Under the pieces are notes generated by a model. It did not search any database. It was not told the DNA's origin and saw only the letters and a program-made list of their open reading frames with translations. Both the position numbers and the translations under genes were made by a program. From positions 1 through 64,000 of the forward strand of contig CAJUGP010000001.1 in the NCBI GenBank assembly GCA_910586365.1: DNA of 64,000 bases, written 5' to 3'. Positions within the stretch are counted from its first letter, which is position 1, and every line of letters starts with the position of its first letter. Shown piece after piece: positions 51,310-60,300 of the stretch. The DNA comes from an uncultured Christensenella sp. (lineage in GTDB: Bacteria > Bacillota > Clostridia > Christensenellales > Borkfalkiaceae).

Positions 51310-51385
51310 TGGTGCAGCTTCAGGGACTCGAACCCTGGGCCCAATGATTAAGAGTCATTTGCTCTACCAACTGAGCTAAAGCTGC
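51310..51385 (-). tRNA. tRNA-Lys (CTT)
   Basis: Full cloverleaf with anticodon loop CTCTTAA, T-loop GGTTCGAGTCC and encoded CCA end. Last gene of a six-tRNA operon. Confidence 0.95.
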
Positions 51386-51418
51386 ATAAATCCGCAAGAA
51401 TGCAGACGTATCGACTAG

Positions 51419-51494
51419 TGGTGGTCCATCCGAGATTCGAACTCGGGACACCTTGATTAAAAGTCAAGTGCTCTACCGTCTGAGCTAATGGGCC
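51419..51494 (-). tRNA. tRNA-Lys (TTT)
   Basis: Anticodon loop CTTTTAA, T-loop GTTCGAATC and encoded CCA. The acceptor stem GGCCCAT/ATGGACC has a C3-A70 mismatch where a G-C pair is expected. Confidence 0.92.
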
Positions 51495-51497
51495 TTA

Positions 51498-51573
51498 TGG
51501 CTGGGGTGGCTGGATTTGAACCAACGGGTGCCGGAATCAAAATCCGGTGCCTTAACCTCTTGGCTACACCCCA
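51498..51573 (-). tRNA. tRNA-Gln (TTG)
   Basis: Acceptor TGGGGTG/CACCCCA, anticodon loop TTTTGAT, discriminator G and encoded CCA. The U1-A72 closing pair is usual for tRNA-Gln. Confidence 0.95.
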
Positions 51574-51585
51574 TTGTAAACATAT

Positions 51586-51663
51586 TGGGGCGGGCGACGA
51601 GAATCGAACTCACGACCTCCAGGGCCACAATCTGGCGCTCTAACCAACTGAGCTACACCCGCC
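51586..51663 (-). tRNA. tRNA-His (GTG)
   Basis: Anticodon loop TTGTGGC. An extra 5' G pairs with discriminator C, the His identity element; CCA is encoded. Confidence 0.95.
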
Positions 51664-51670
51664 ATATATT

Positions 51671-51747
51671 TGGTGCGCCTGAAGAGATTCGAACTCCTGA
51701 CACACGGCTTAGAAGGCCGTTGCTCTATCCACCTGAGCTACAAGCGC
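51671..51747 (-). tRNA. tRNA-Arg (TCT)
   Basis: Acceptor GCGCTTG/CAGGCGC, anticodon loop CTTCTAA, encoded CCA. Confidence 0.95.
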
Positions 51748-51797
51748 GTAACAATTGACCTGCCGAGAAGATACTATCTCTTACACCTTGCGAAAAT

Positions 51798-51871
51798 TGG
51801 AGCGGGTGATGGGAATCGGACCCACGCGACCAGCTTGGAAGGCTGGGATTCTACCATTGAACTACACCCGC
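51798..51871 (-). tRNA. tRNA-Gly (TCC)
   Basis: Acceptor GCGGGTG/CACCCGC, anticodon loop CTTCCAA, discriminator T, encoded CCA. First gene of the tRNA operon Gly-Arg-His-Gln-Lys-Lys. Confidence 0.95.
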
Positions 51872-51888
51872 ATTTGCAATGCTTGTTT

Positions 51889-51917
51889 ATTCTACCAAAG
51901 TTTTTTTATCTTGTCAA
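51889..51917 (-). promoter_or_regulatory. tRNA operon promoter
   Basis: Minus strand TTGACA (51917-51912), 17-bp spacer, TAGAAT (51894-51889). Confidence 0.8.
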
Positions 51918-52024
51918 ACGATTTCAACGTTTTGCTCTCAATTTTTTTGTAAAAGTTTCCCTTTTTTCTTGCGACAAAAAAATCATACCGCAATTTTATT
52001 CAATTCTTGACGTATCATATGCAA

Positions 52025-52052
52025 ATAAAAAAACGGGTTGTAGCCCGTTTTC
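52025..52052 (-). terminator. tRNA-Ser terminator
   Basis: Stem AAAACGGG/CCCGTTTT followed by a T run on the minus strand, right after the CCA end. Confidence 0.88.
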
Positions 52053-52143
52053 TGGCGCAGAGAAGAGGATTCGAACCTCCGGTAAGCGATTAACCTACAC
52101 ACGATTTCCAATCGTGCTCCTTAAGCCACTCGGACATCTCTGC
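52053..52143 (-). tRNA. tRNA-Ser (GGA)
   Basis: Anticodon loop TTGGAAA, long variable arm (TAGGTTAATCGCTTACC), discriminator G, encoded CCA. Separate transcription unit with its own promoter and terminator. Confidence 0.95.
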
Positions 52144-52155
52144 AAATGCATTGTT

Positions 52156-52184
52156 ATTTTACACCAAACGCCGCCAAAAATCAA
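52156..52184 (-). promoter_or_regulatory. tRNA-Ser promoter
   Basis: Minus strand TTGATT (52184-52179), 17-bp spacer, TAAAAT (52161-52156). Confidence 0.7.
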
Positions 52185-52311
52185 CTCTTTTCAAGCGTTT
52201 TTTCATATTATTTTCCAAACTTAAAAAGACACTTTTTTCGCGCAAAAGTTTTTACGGCGATTTCTTAAACTTGTTGTGAAAGTTTTTCTTTTAATGCAAA
52301 TACTAAGGGCA

Positions 52312-54495
52312 ATGAACACCGCTGTAAAACGCACGTTGCGTATTTTCTTGATTCTGTTTTCGATCTTCGCCGTTCTCGTAACGGCGGCGCTTGCATATTA
52401 TTTTTCGGTAACGGCGGGCGTAAGACTCGAACCGAGCAAACTGACGCTCGATACCTCGTATATGAAATTATACGACAAGGACGGCGCGGAAATCGTATCG
52501 GCAAAAAAACAAACCGCCACGCCCTATAAGGAGCTGCCCGCCCACCTGCCGCAAGCGTTTATCGCCGTGGAGGACAAACGGTTTTACGAGCACAACGGCT
52601 TCGACTACAAACGCATCGGCAAAGCCGTTTTGAAAAACGTTTCGTCCTTTTCCTTTAAGGAAGGCGCTTCGACCATTTCACAGCAGCTTATCAAAAACAC
52701 GCATTTATCGAGCGAAAAGACCTTAAACCGCAAATTAAAGGAATTCAAGCTCACGCGTTCGCTTGAAAAACGCTATTCGAAAGAACAGATCATGGAATTA
52801 TACTTGAATTCCATTTACTTCGGGCACAGCGCGTTCGGCGCAAGCAAAGCAAGCGCGTTTTACTTCGGGAAAGACGTGTGCGACATCACCCCCGCGGAAA
52901 GCGCGACGCTTGCCGCGCTCGTGCGTTCGCCCAACCGCTATTCTCCCTTAAAAGCGCCCGATAAATGCCTTTCGCGACGCAACCTCGTGTTAAAGCTCAT
53001 GCGCGAACAGGGCTTTTTGAGCCAAAGCGATTACGAAACAGCCAAAGCGGAACCCCTGCCCGATCGAGCGCACGAATCGGATGAAAACGCCTATTTGAGC
53101 GCGGTATACGAACGGGCGGACGAGCTTCTCGCCTCGCGCGGCAGACGCGGCATAAACGTTTATACCTTTTACGACAAAGACGTTCAGCATACTCTTTCGC
53201 AGCAATCCGCCGAAAGCGATTACAGCCTTGTCGTGCGCGATAACGCGACGCACGGCATAAAGGCCTTTTATTCCACTTGCGGCGCAATCGAGCGGCTGCC
53301 CGCTTCCACGATCAAGCCCCTTCTCGTATACGGACCCGCCCTCGAAGAAAACTTGATTTCGCCGCTCACCCCCCTTTCCGACAGCCGCACCGATTTCAAC
53401 GGCTATTCGCCCGACGATTGCGGCGGCGCGACGGGAGAATATATGAGCGTGCGCTACGCCCTTTCGCACAGCGTAAACATTCCCGCCGTAAGGGTGCTCA
53501 ACACGCTCGGCGCCGAACGGGGCGCGCAGTATCTGCGCAAAATGGATTTGGAAATTCCGCGCGACGATTATTCGCTTGCGCTTGCGCTCGGCGGCATGAA
53601 AAAAGGCTTTACGCTCTTGCAGATGAGCGACGCCTACGCCGTCTTTGCAAACGGCGGCACCTTTTCGCCCTCTTCCTTTATCCGCTCGATCACCGACGAA
53701 AAAGGACGCGAGCTATACCGTTTCCGCCCCGAAAAACGGCGGGTGTTTTCGGAAGACGTTTGCTATATCATGAACGATATGCTGCAAACGGCGGTGCGCG
53801 AAGGTACGGCGAAAAAGCTGCGCGCGCTCGACTATGAGGTTTGCGCCAAGACGGGAACGGGCGAAGGGCAAGGCGGAAACATCGACGCCTATACGATGAG
53901 CTATACGCACGACGACACCGTTTGCGTTTGGATGGGCAACCGCGACAACTCTCCCGTAAACGCGACGGGCGGCGGTCTGCCCGCCAACATGACGCTCGCC
54001 GTATACGAAACGCTTTACCGCGGACGCAAGCCCTCTGCCTTCCCCGCCTGCGACGGCGTGGAGCGCGTGCGCTACGATTTGAGCGAATACGAAAACGAAC
54101 GGCGGATCGTGCTTGCCGACCCGCTTGCTCCGCCTGCCGAAAGCGGACAGGAGCTTTTCCGCAAATGCGCGCTGCCGCAAACCGTTAGCACGCGCTATTC
54201 CGCGCCGTCGATCCGAAAACCTGTCATTTCGGTCAAAAACGGTACGGTTTTCATAGAATTATGTCAGACACAGTACTATGATTATGAAATAAAAAGAGAA
54301 AATCGCAACAAAAGCGTTACGATTTACAAGGGTAAATATACGAAATGCGTCTGCGATAATTCCGTGCAGGCGGGTGAAAGCTACACCTATACGGTTACGC
54401 CGTTCTATAAAGGACGCAAGGGAGAAAGCGTCGTTCTGCCCTCCGTACGCGTTGAAAAGGCGCAAACGCTGCCCGACGAATGGTGGAACGATTAA
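52312..54495 (+). CDS. Class A penicillin-binding protein
   Basis: Bifunctional peptidoglycan synthase of about 727 residues. A membrane anchor near residues 9-30 is followed by the GT51 glycosyltransferase with AVEDKRFYEHNGFDYKRIGK and EGASTISQQL. The transpeptidase has Ser-Thr-Ile-Lys (PASTIKP), SHSVN and KTGTGEG. A C-terminal fibronectin-like tail (SYTYTVTPFYKGRKGE) follows. The start is uncertain: frames begin at 52276 (GTG), 52294 and 52312, none with a well-spaced ribosome site. A copy of the dispersed repeat lies inside the tail-coding part. Its stop overlaps that of thiI by four bases. Confidence 0.92.
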   Translation: MNTAVKRTLRIFLILFSIFAVLVTAALAYYFSVTAGVRLEPSKLTLDTSYMKLYDKDGAEIVSAKKQTATPYKELPAHLPQAFIAVEDKRFYEHNGFDYKRIGKAVLKNVSSFSFKEGASTISQQLIKNTHLSSEKTLNRKLKEFKLTRSLEKRYSKEQIMELYLNSIYFGHSAFGASKASAFYFGKDVCDITPAESATLAALVRSPNRYSPLKAPDKCLSRRNLVLKLMREQGFLSQSDYETAKAEPLPDRAHESDENAYLSAVYERADELLASRGRRGINVYTFYDKDVQHTLSQQSAESDYSLVVRDNATHGIKAFYSTCGAIERLPASTIKPLLVYGPALEENLISPLTPLSDSRTDFNGYSPDDCGGATGEYMSVRYALSHSVNIPAVRVLNTLGAERGAQYLRKMDLEIPRDDYSLALALGGMKKGFTLLQMSDAYAVFANGGTFSPSSFIRSITDEKGRELYRFRPEKRRVFSEDVCYIMNDMLQTAVREGTAKKLRALDYEVCAKTGTGEGQGGNIDAYTMSYTHDDTVCVWMGNRDNSPVNATGGGLPANMTLAVYETLYRGRKPSAFPACDGVERVRYDLSEYENERRIVLADPLAPPAESGQELFRKCALPQTVSTRYSAPSIRKPVISVKNGTVFIELCQTQYYDYEIKRENRNKSVTIYKGKYTKCVCDNSVQAGESYTYTVTPFYKGRKGESVVLPSVRVEKAQTLPDEWWND
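54258..54286 (+). repeat. Dispersed 23-bp repeat, copy 4 (inside PBP gene)
   Basis: ATTATGTCAGACACAGTACT followed by ATG. It is read in frame and encodes LCQTQYYDYE in the PBP tail, so it has been tolerated as coding sequence. Confidence 0.65.
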
Positions 54496-55646
54496 AAAAG
54501 CTTTAACCGCTGCGCGCCTGCAAGCGCCTCTTCCACAAGTTCTTCCACGTTTAATTTGGCTTCCTCTTCTTCGATGAAAGAAAGCTTGGGCTTGATCGCG
54601 GGATGCTCGGGAAGAAACACCGTACAGCAATCCTCATACGGCAGAATGCTCGTTTCAAACGTGCCGATTTCCTTTGCGCGTAAAATAATCTCCTCTTTAT
54701 CGAACCCGACGAGCGGACGCAGGACGGGGAGCGACACGACGGCGTTCGAGGACGTCATGCCCTCGATCGTTTGGCTCGCAACCTGCCCCAGACTTTCGCC
54801 CGTAATCAGGCACTGGTCGCCGCGCTTCAACGCGATCAATTCGGCAATGCGGAACATGAACCGGCGCAGCAGCGTGACGTTCAGCTCTGCGGCGCACTTC
54901 GCGTGGATCTCTTCCTGTATGTGCGTAACGCTTACCGTCGTCAGCTCCTCTGTGAGCGCGTAACGCGAAAGCTGTTTGGCAAGCGACAGCACTTTTTCTT
55001 TTGCCATGTCGCTCGTATACGGGTAGCTGTGGAAATGCAGATAATTCACGCACATGCCGCGTTTCGCCATCATATACCCCGCGACGGGCGAATCGATCCC
55101 GCCCGATATGAGCAGCAACCCCTTCCCCGACGTGCTAACGGGCATTCCGCCGACGCCCTTTTCATAGCTGCCGAACACGAGCGCAAACCCGTTTTCGCGG
55201 ATATCGACGTAAACCGCAGCCTGCGGCGTATGCACGTCGACGTTCAGCGCGGGATATTGCGCCAACAGACGCGCGCCGAGTTCGCGGCTGATTTCGGGCG
55301 AGGTCAGAGGAAAGCGTTTATCGCCGCGGTGCGTTTCCACCTTAAACGTGCCGCTTTGCGGACTGACGAGCTTTGCCGCCTCGAACACCGCCTCCATCGA
55401 GCTTTCCGTGCGGTAGCCGTGCGAATAAGAATGAATGCCGAACACGCGCGCGATACGCGAAGCGATTTCCTCGGCGCGGCTTTCTTCAAACTTCGCCACG
55501 AGATATCGCCCGTTGGTGCGGTGCAGCTCGTGACGGATCCCGCGCAGACTGCGTTCGAGATTGACCGCAAAAACATGCTCGAAGTAACCGCGGTTCTTTC
55601 CTTTGAGATGAATTTCCGCATAGCGGATAATAATGACCTTTTCCAT
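54492..55646 (-). CDS. thiI: tRNA 4-thiouridine synthase ThiI
   Basis: Sulfurates U8 of tRNA, 384 residues. N-terminal ferredoxin-like and THUMP domains are followed by the PP-loop ATP-binding motif LISGGIDSPVAGY. No C-terminal rhodanese domain is present, as in Gram-positive ThiI proteins that take sulfur directly from a partner cysteine desulfurase, here encoded three bases upstream. GGAAGG precedes ATG 55646. Last gene of the arginine/carbamoyl-phosphate cluster transcript. Confidence 0.94.
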   Translation of the reverse strand: MEKVIIIRYAEIHLKGKNRGYFEHVFAVNLERSLRGIRHELHRTNGRYLVAKFEESRAEEIASRIARVFGIHSYSHGYRTESSMEAVFEAAKLVSPQSGTFKVETHRGDKRFPLTSPEISRELGARLLAQYPALNVDVHTPQAAVYVDIRENGFALVFGSYEKGVGGMPVSTSGKGLLLISGGIDSPVAGYMMAKRGMCVNYLHFHSYPYTSDMAKEKVLSLAKQLSRYALTEELTTVSVTHIQEEIHAKCAAELNVTLLRRFMFRIAELIALKRGDQCLITGESLGQVASQTIEGMTSSNAVVSLPVLRPLVGFDKEEIILRAKEIGTFETSILPYEDCCTVFLPEHPAIKPKLSFIEEEEAKLNVEELVEEALAGAQRLKLF

Positions 55647-55649
55647 AAT

Positions 55650-56762
55650 TTAAGCCTTCCATTCGGCGGCGCATTCGTTCATCGCCCGCGCGCAAACGCC
55701 GATCTCTTCTTCTGTCGTTTCGGGTGAAAAACTCGCGCGCAACACGCCGTTCAATAAGTCGTTTCCGTATCCGCACGCCGCAATGACGCGGCTGTACGGT
55801 TTTTTGGAATTGCACGCGCTGCCCGTACCGACCGCGACGCCCTTATCCCACAGCATGCGCTGCAACACTTCCCCGCGCATTCCCTTCGCCGCCACCGTTA
55901 AAAGATACGGCGACCCGTTCTCGGGCGAAATTCTCGTAAACACCTTTCGATCGAGCCTTTCCCAAAGCGTTTCGCGCAACGCCGTGACGCGCGCGGCGTG
56001 TTCCGCGATTGCCGCAAGGCGTTCTTTCGCCGCGGAAGCAAAGCACACCGCACCGAACACGTTTTCCGTGCCGCTGCGCAAGCCGCCTTCCTGTCCGCCC
56101 CCCAAAAGACGGGGCGAAAGCGAAACGCCCTTTTTGCAAAACAACGCGCCCGTCCCCTTTACGCCGCCGATTTTATGCGCGCTCACCGCGTAGAAATCGA
56201 CCGCGCCGTTCAGATAAACGGGTATTTTGGCGAACGCCTGCACGCCGTCGCTCATGAACAAACAGCGCGGATTTTTTTCTTTCACCCGTTTCGCAAGCGC
56301 GTTGATATCGTTTATCGCGCCCGTTTCGTTGTTTACGTGCATGACCGAAACGAGCGTCGTTTTTTCGTCTACGTGCGATAAGAGCGCGTCCGCATCGACC
56401 GAACCGTCACGGTGCAAGGGAGCGAACCGCGCGTCGCCGCCCGACGCTTTCACCGATTTGAAGCATTCGTACACCGCGGCGTGTTCCCCTTCGTCGGTGA
56501 CGATATTGCCGCGTTTCGCCGCCGAAAATATCGCGGTGTTATCCGCTTCCGTTCCGCCCGAAGTAAACACGAGCGAATAGCGCATGCCGTCCGCCGCGGC
56601 ATTTAACAGCGTTTCGCGCGCGTGTTCCAACGCCGCCGACGCGTCGCGCGCGCCCGCATAGCGCGCGGAAGGATTAAAGTAACATTCTTGTAAATAGCGT
56701 TCGGCGCATTTCAGCGCCGAAGAGAGCGGCGGCGAAGTCGCCGCATGATCGAAATAAATCAT
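55650..56762 (-). CDS. Cysteine desulfurase, NifS/NifZ type
   Basis: PLP enzyme of 370 residues supplying sulfur from cysteine. YFDHAATSP opens the chain, TSGGTEADNTAI is the cofactor region, the PLP Lys is in SAHKIGGVKG and the persulfide Cys in GTGSACNSKK. Adjacency to thiI matches the dedicated NifZ-ThiI pair for tRNA thiolation in Bacillus. The start overlaps the upstream membrane-protein stop by four bases. Confidence 0.92.
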   Translation of the reverse strand: MIYFDHAATSPPLSSALKCAERYLQECYFNPSARYAGARDASAALEHARETLLNAAADGMRYSLVFTSGGTEADNTAIFSAAKRGNIVTDEGEHAAVYECFKSVKASGGDARFAPLHRDGSVDADALLSHVDEKTTLVSVMHVNNETGAINDINALAKRVKEKNPRCLFMSDGVQAFAKIPVYLNGAVDFYAVSAHKIGGVKGTGALFCKKGVSLSPRLLGGGQEGGLRSGTENVFGAVCFASAAKERLAAIAEHAARVTALRETLWERLDRKVFTRISPENGSPYLLTVAAKGMRGEVLQRMLWDKGVAVGTGSACNSKKPYSRVIAACGYGNDLLNGVLRASFSPETTEEEIGVCARAMNECAAEWKA

Positions 56763-57370
56763 TGCCGTTCAAATTTATTCATGCCCGCCGCGCGTACGAG
56801 AAATTCAAGCATCATTTCGCGCGACTCGATAATATAAAGCCGTTTCCCGATTGAATCGGAATAGAGAATATAGAAGAAGAATTTGCCTTCCGTCGGTTCG
56901 TAGTTTGGCGTTAGATACTTGACGCTCTTTTTATCGAAGGGGCGCGCCGTATCCTCAAAGGAAGGACGGTCGCAATAGCCGATTTTAAGGATATGGTCGG
57001 CGGCGATCCGATGCAGAAACTTTCTCTTTCTGCCGTTAAACACCTTGGAAACGCGCAGCTCGTCCTCAACGAAATTATAATCGAAGCTGACGTTGCGCCG
57101 CAGTTTCAGCCGCCAAAACAGCACGGCGATCAAGACGAGCGAGCCAAGTCCGCCGAACCAAGTGACGAGCGTAAAGATCAACGCGGGTACGTTATGATCT
57201 TTGTTGAACTCGGCGAACATGCTCGGCACGAGCAGCAACGAGAGAAAGACGGCAATCCCCGACAGCACGATAAAAACCCACTGCGCAACGTGAAAGACGC
57301 GCCACATTTTCAGTTCGTGCGCGCCGTCCGCAGGCGTGGCGCTTTCCTCGTATAATTTCCCCTGCTGCAT
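56759..57370 (-). CDS. Two-segment membrane protein, unknown function
   Basis: A 203-residue protein with two membrane helices (about 28-50 and 66-88) and a C-terminal soluble domain of beta-strand character (SFDYNFVEDELRVSKVFNG, KFFFYILYSDS) reminiscent of a PH-like fold. I do not recognise a named family. Its ATG overlaps the carB-dapF stop by one base (TAATG) and its stop overlaps the desulfurase start, so it is translated within the operon. Its place between carbamoyl-phosphate and tRNA thiolation genes gives no clear role. Confidence 0.7.
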   Translation of the reverse strand: MQQGKLYEESATPADGAHELKMWRVFHVAQWVFIVLSGIAVFLSLLLVPSMFAEFNKDHNVPALIFTLVTWFGGLGSLVLIAVLFWRLKLRRNVSFDYNFVEDELRVSKVFNGRKRKFLHRIAADHILKIGYCDRPSFEDTARPFDKKSVKYLTPNYEPTEGKFFFYILYSDSIGKRLYIIESREMMLEFLVRAAGMNKFERQ

Positions 57371-60300
57371 TAAAATTCCACCTTCCCTTCATAAATCTTG
57401 GATACATTGCCAGTTAAGATCACGTCGCCTTCCGAACGGTAACGGACGATCAGATCGCCGCCGCGTACCTTCACCGTGATGTCGGTATCCTGTTTGCAAT
57501 AACCCTGCAAGACCGCCGCGACCGCCGCAGCCGCCGCGCCCGTGCCGCACGCCCACGTTTCGCCGTTTCCGCGCTCCCAAACGCGCATTTTCAGCGTGCT
57601 GCCGTTTACGACGCGGATAAATTCCACGTTGGTTTTGTGCGGGAAGTACTTGCTGTTCTCGATCTTCGGTCCGAGCGTTTCCACGGGAACGTCGTCGACC
57701 TTATCGCAGAAGACCACGCAGTGCGGGTTTCCCAGATTGGCAAGCGTAACGCGGTACTCCTTGCCGTCGATTTCGATGGGCTTATCGACGACCTTGCCGT
57801 CCCATACGGAAGGAATGGCTTTGCCTTCGAGTTCGGCTTTGCCAAGTTCCACGCTTGCGGAAGTGACGACGCCGCCGAACGAAAATACCTTAACCGTTTT
57901 TACGCCGCTCATCGTTTCGATCCGCATGCTCTCGGTCGCAACGAGCTTGTTTTCGTAAAGATATTTCGCCACGCAGCGGATCGCGTTGCCCGCCATCTGC
58001 CCTTCCGTACCGTCTTGGTTGAAGATACGCATTTTCGCGTCGGCAACCGAGGAGGTTTCGATGAGGACGATCCCGTCTCCGCCGATGCCGTAATGACGGC
58101 TGACGAAGTTGATCGCAAGCGATTCGGGGCAGGTAATGCGCCCGTCCATATTGTCGAAGTAAATATAATCGTTTCCGCACGACTGCATTTTTACGAAATC
58201 AAGCGCGGTTTTCTGTTTGCGCAGATTATTGATATCGACAAGCTCGGTATTGTACTCCGTAAATTTGCTTGCGATAATGTCGCACAGGGCGTTCGCCGTG
58301 TCGAGCGAAGTGAGCACGGTGATGCCGAGCAGAATGGCATGGTGATGCAGTTCGATATAGTCCGCGATCGAATCGACGTCGGTTTTACCCGTATAGATGA
58401 TATAGTCAATTTTTCCCTCGTCCATCAAACGGCATACCTGTTTGGTGGCTTTTAAGCGTTCGACGACGGTCACGTCGATGCCCAGATCGGAGATAACCTT
58501 TGCCGTGCCCGCGGTCGCATAGAGGTTACAACCGAGATCGGCGAACTTCTTGGCGATCGAAACGATCTCGAATTTATCCTGATCGTTGATCGTGAAATAC
58601 ACGCCGACGGGCTTTTCCTTCGTCGGGTGGCACATTTTGAACCCAGCCGAAACAAGTCCTTTGAAAAGCGCTTCTTCCACCGTTTTGCCGATGCCGAGCA
58701 CTTCGCCCGTCGATTTCATTTCGGGACCGAGCTGTGAGTTGACGTCGTTTAATTTTTCAAAACTGAACACGGGCACCTTTACCGCAACGTAAGGCGAATT
58801 GGGATACAGCCCCGTTCCGTAACCCAGCCGTTTGAGCTTTGCGCCGACCATGATCTTCGTCGCAAGCTCGACCATGGGTACGCCCGTTACTTTGGAAATG
58901 TACGGAATCGTACGCGACGCGCGCGGATTGACTTCGATCACGTAGAGTTGATTCTGATAAATCAGATACTGAATATTGATCAGCCCTTTGGTCTTTAACG
59001 AAAGCGCGAGCTGCGTGGATACTTCCACGATTTTTTGCAGCATGGCGTCGGAAAGGTGATAAGGCGGATAAACCGCAATCGAGTCGCCCGAGTGCACGCC
59101 CGCGCGCTCGATGTGTTGCATGATGCCGGGGATCAACACGTCCGTTCCGTCGGAAATGGCGTCCACTTCCAACTCCGTTCCCATGAGATATTTGTCGCAG
59201 AGCACGGGATTTTCGATATGCTGCGCCAAAATGACGTCCATATAGCGCGAAATATCGTTTTCGGTAAAGGCGATCGTCATGTTCTGCCCGCCGATGACGT
59301 AGGAAGGACGCAGCAGCACGGGATAACCGAGTTTTTCCGCCGCGGCGATCGCTTCTTGCTTGGTCATGACGGTAAGCCCCTTCGGACGGGCAATGCCGAA
59401 TTCTTCCAACAGCGCGTCGAACCGCTCGCGGTCCTCCGCCATATCGACGCTGTCGGCGCTCGTTCCCAAGATCTTTACGCCTTTCTTATCGAGATAGCCG
59501 CAAAGCTTGATCGCCGTCTGTCCGCCGAACGTGATCACGACGCCGTAAGGCTTTTCCACGTCGATTACGTTCTGCACGTCTTCGGGCGTAAGCGATTCAA
59601 AGTAAAGCCTGTCCGCCGTATCGAAGTCGGTGGAAACGGTTTCGGGGTTGTTGTTGATGATGACGACCTCGTAACCGAGTTTTTTGAGCGCCCAAACGCA
59701 GTGCACGGAAGAATAATCGAATTCGATCCCCTGCCCGATACGGATGGGACCAGACCCGATGACGATGACGCGCTTTTTCTTGCTCTCTTTTACGAAGGGC
59801 AGCGCTTCGTCGTGCTCGGGTTCGTCGTACGTGGAATAGAAGTAAGGCGTTTGCGCGGAGAATTCGGCGGCGCAGGTATCGACCATTTTGAACACGGCGC
59901 GACGGTGCGCAGGCAGTTTTTCGCCGCTGAATTTTTCAAGCGCCGCATCGGTGTAGCCGAGTTTTTTGCCGCGAAGATAGGTCGCTTTATCGAGTTTTTT
60001 GCCTGCGATCTCATTTTCAAACCGCACGAGATTGCGAAGCTTGCACAAGAACCAGCGGTCGATTTTGGTCACGTAGAAGATTTCGTCCACCGTGATGCCT
60101 GCTTTAAGCGCGGCGTACACCGCAAAAAGGCGTTCGTCCGTCATTTTGCCGATCTCGGTGAAGAGCTGCTCTTTGCTCATCGCCGTGAACTTGGGATGAT
60201 TGAGCGTGGAAAGCGAAATTTCCGCGCCGCGCACCGCTTTCATGATCGCCTGCTCGAACGAAGTGCCGATCGCCATGACTTCGCCCGTCGCTTTCATGCG

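Noticed and set aside
50976..51344. Minus-strand ORF after the tRNA operon
   Set aside because: Overlaps the tRNA terminator and the end of the cotransporter gene; no coding signature.
51516..52224. Plus-strand ORFs across the tRNA cluster
   Set aside because: Antisense to tRNA genes; typical spurious tRNA-complement proteins.
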